DNA from: Sphingomonas glacialis
Lineage (GTDB): Bacteria > Pseudomonadota > Alphaproteobacteria > Sphingomonadales > Sphingomonadaceae
Direction of reading: 5' to 3'
Length of the DNA: 64,000 nucleotides
Assembly (NCBI RefSeq): GCF_006439055.1
Contig: NZ_RCZC01000001.1
Span: 124,001-188,000, forward strand
Shown: piece after piece, positions 63,620 through 64,000 of the stretch
Position numbering within the stretch: position 1 is the stretch's first letter
How the letters are laid out: each line of letters begins with the position of its first letter
Position numbers and translations under genes: made by a program
The notes under the pieces: model-generated
Database searches by the model: none
What the model saw: only the letters and a program-made list of their open reading frames with translations
What the model was told of the DNA's origin: nothing

Positions 63620-64000
63620 ATGACTGACTTACCTGCCGTCCCGGCGATCAAACCGGCGCGTCCGTACTTTTCTTCCGGCCCGTGTGCGAAACCGCCCGGC
63701 TGGTCCCCCGAAAACCTGGCTACCGAATCGCTCGGCCGCTCGCACCGTTCGAAGATCGGCAAGACGCGCCTGCAGCTCTGCATCGATCTGATGCGCGAGC
63801 TGCTCAAGCTCCCCGACACGCATCGCATCGGCATCGTCCCCGGTTCCGACACCGGCGCGTTCGAAATGGCGATGTGGACGATGCTGGGTGCCAAGCCCGT
63901 AACCACGCTCGCGTGGGAAAGCTTCGGCGAAGGCTGGGTCACCGACGCGGTCAAGCAGCTCAAGATAGATCCCACCGTCGTGCGCGCCGATTACGGCCAG
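63620..64000 (+). CDS. serC: Phosphoserine aminotransferase, N-terminal part (truncated by window edge)
   Basis: The first 127 residues are visible from ATG 63620. PARPYFSSGPCAKPPGWSPENL at the N terminus and GIVPGSDTGAFEMAMWTMLGAKPVTTLAWESFGEGW match alphaproteobacterial SerC. It makes 3-phosphoserine from 3-phosphohydroxypyruvate with PLP. The PLP Lys lies beyond the window end. AGGAGAG precedes the ATG inside a hairpin. serA is the usual next gene, outside the window. Confidence 0.93.
   Translation, partial: MTDLPAVPAIKPARPYFSSGPCAKPPGWSPENLATESLGRSHRSKIGKTRLQLCIDLMRELLKLPDTHRIGIVPGSDTGAFEMAMWTMLGAKPVTTLAWESFGEGWVTDAVKQLKIDPTVVRADYGQ

Overview
The window looks like a chromosomal stretch of a Sphingomonas-like alphaproteobacterium (Sphingomonadaceae). 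This rests on very high GC with strong GC3 bias, an atpHAGDC operon with a short epsilon subunit, a circularly permuted two-piece tmRNA of the alphaproteobacterial type, an alphaproteobacterial SOS box (GTTC-N7-GTTC), a TonB-dependent receptor of the size common in sphingomonads, and a PHA repressor/synthase/thiolase locus. I see no phage, IS transposase, CRISPR array, rRNA or tRNA gene. Nearly all of it is ordinary core chromosome.

Layout. 0-11 kb: rph-rdgB, a CAP-domain lipoprotein, hemW, an LpoA-like lipoprotein divergent from rsmI-yraN-gshB, dedA, xerC and priA. 10.6-17.6 kb: a GAF-PilZ protein, a membrane-associated S1C-type protease, a DUF1203-ada pair, a dienelactone hydrolase and a chemotaxis receptor. 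17.7-22.8 kb: the ATP synthase F1 operon. 22.9-28.3 kb: a solitary cpaF, an atypical lipoprotein, then the PHA locus (59-aa membrane protein, phaR, PhaC-like hydrolase, thiolase). 28.5-43.2 kb: TonB receptor, alr, an MHS-type transporter, chorismate mutase, ispB, a CDF metal transporter, hrpB, an NDUFS4-like subunit, and a lemA-TPM-TPM-Nudix operon. 43.2-49 kb: mscL, an Rrf2 regulator, ssrA (tmRNA), dinB, and an SOS-linked udgX/radical-SAM repair pair. 49-64 kb: smc, two DsbA-like lipoprotein/periplasmic thioredoxins, dciA, mutY, a serine hydrolase, nudC, bfr-bfd, pheA, a membrane cytochrome c, a LOG-family protein, an extensin-like lipoprotein and the start of serC.

The most unusual content is not protein-coding. 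Twelve palindromic intergenic elements of about 65-170 bp, in two families, occur in 64 kb. One family (nine copies here) consists of two hairpins joined by G-rich and C-rich arms that pair with each other. Copies lie inside the ATP synthase operon, and one lies in frame inside hrpB. Copies abut start codons so that the element's purine-rich edge is the likely Shine-Dalgarno sequence of yraN, dedA, xerC and smc. In three copies one simple hairpin is replaced by a 62-nt module that folds as a three-way junction. Its three helices are retained through paired, compensatory changes, which makes it the best candidate here for an undescribed structured element.

Other regulatory features: a LexA box 2 bp from the start of the radical-SAM/udgX pair; two Fur-like palindromes upstream of bfd; three tandem 24-bp repeats between the Rrf2 gene and ssrA; and a hairpin covering the ribosome binding site of serC that matches the position of the alphaproteobacterial serC RNA motif.
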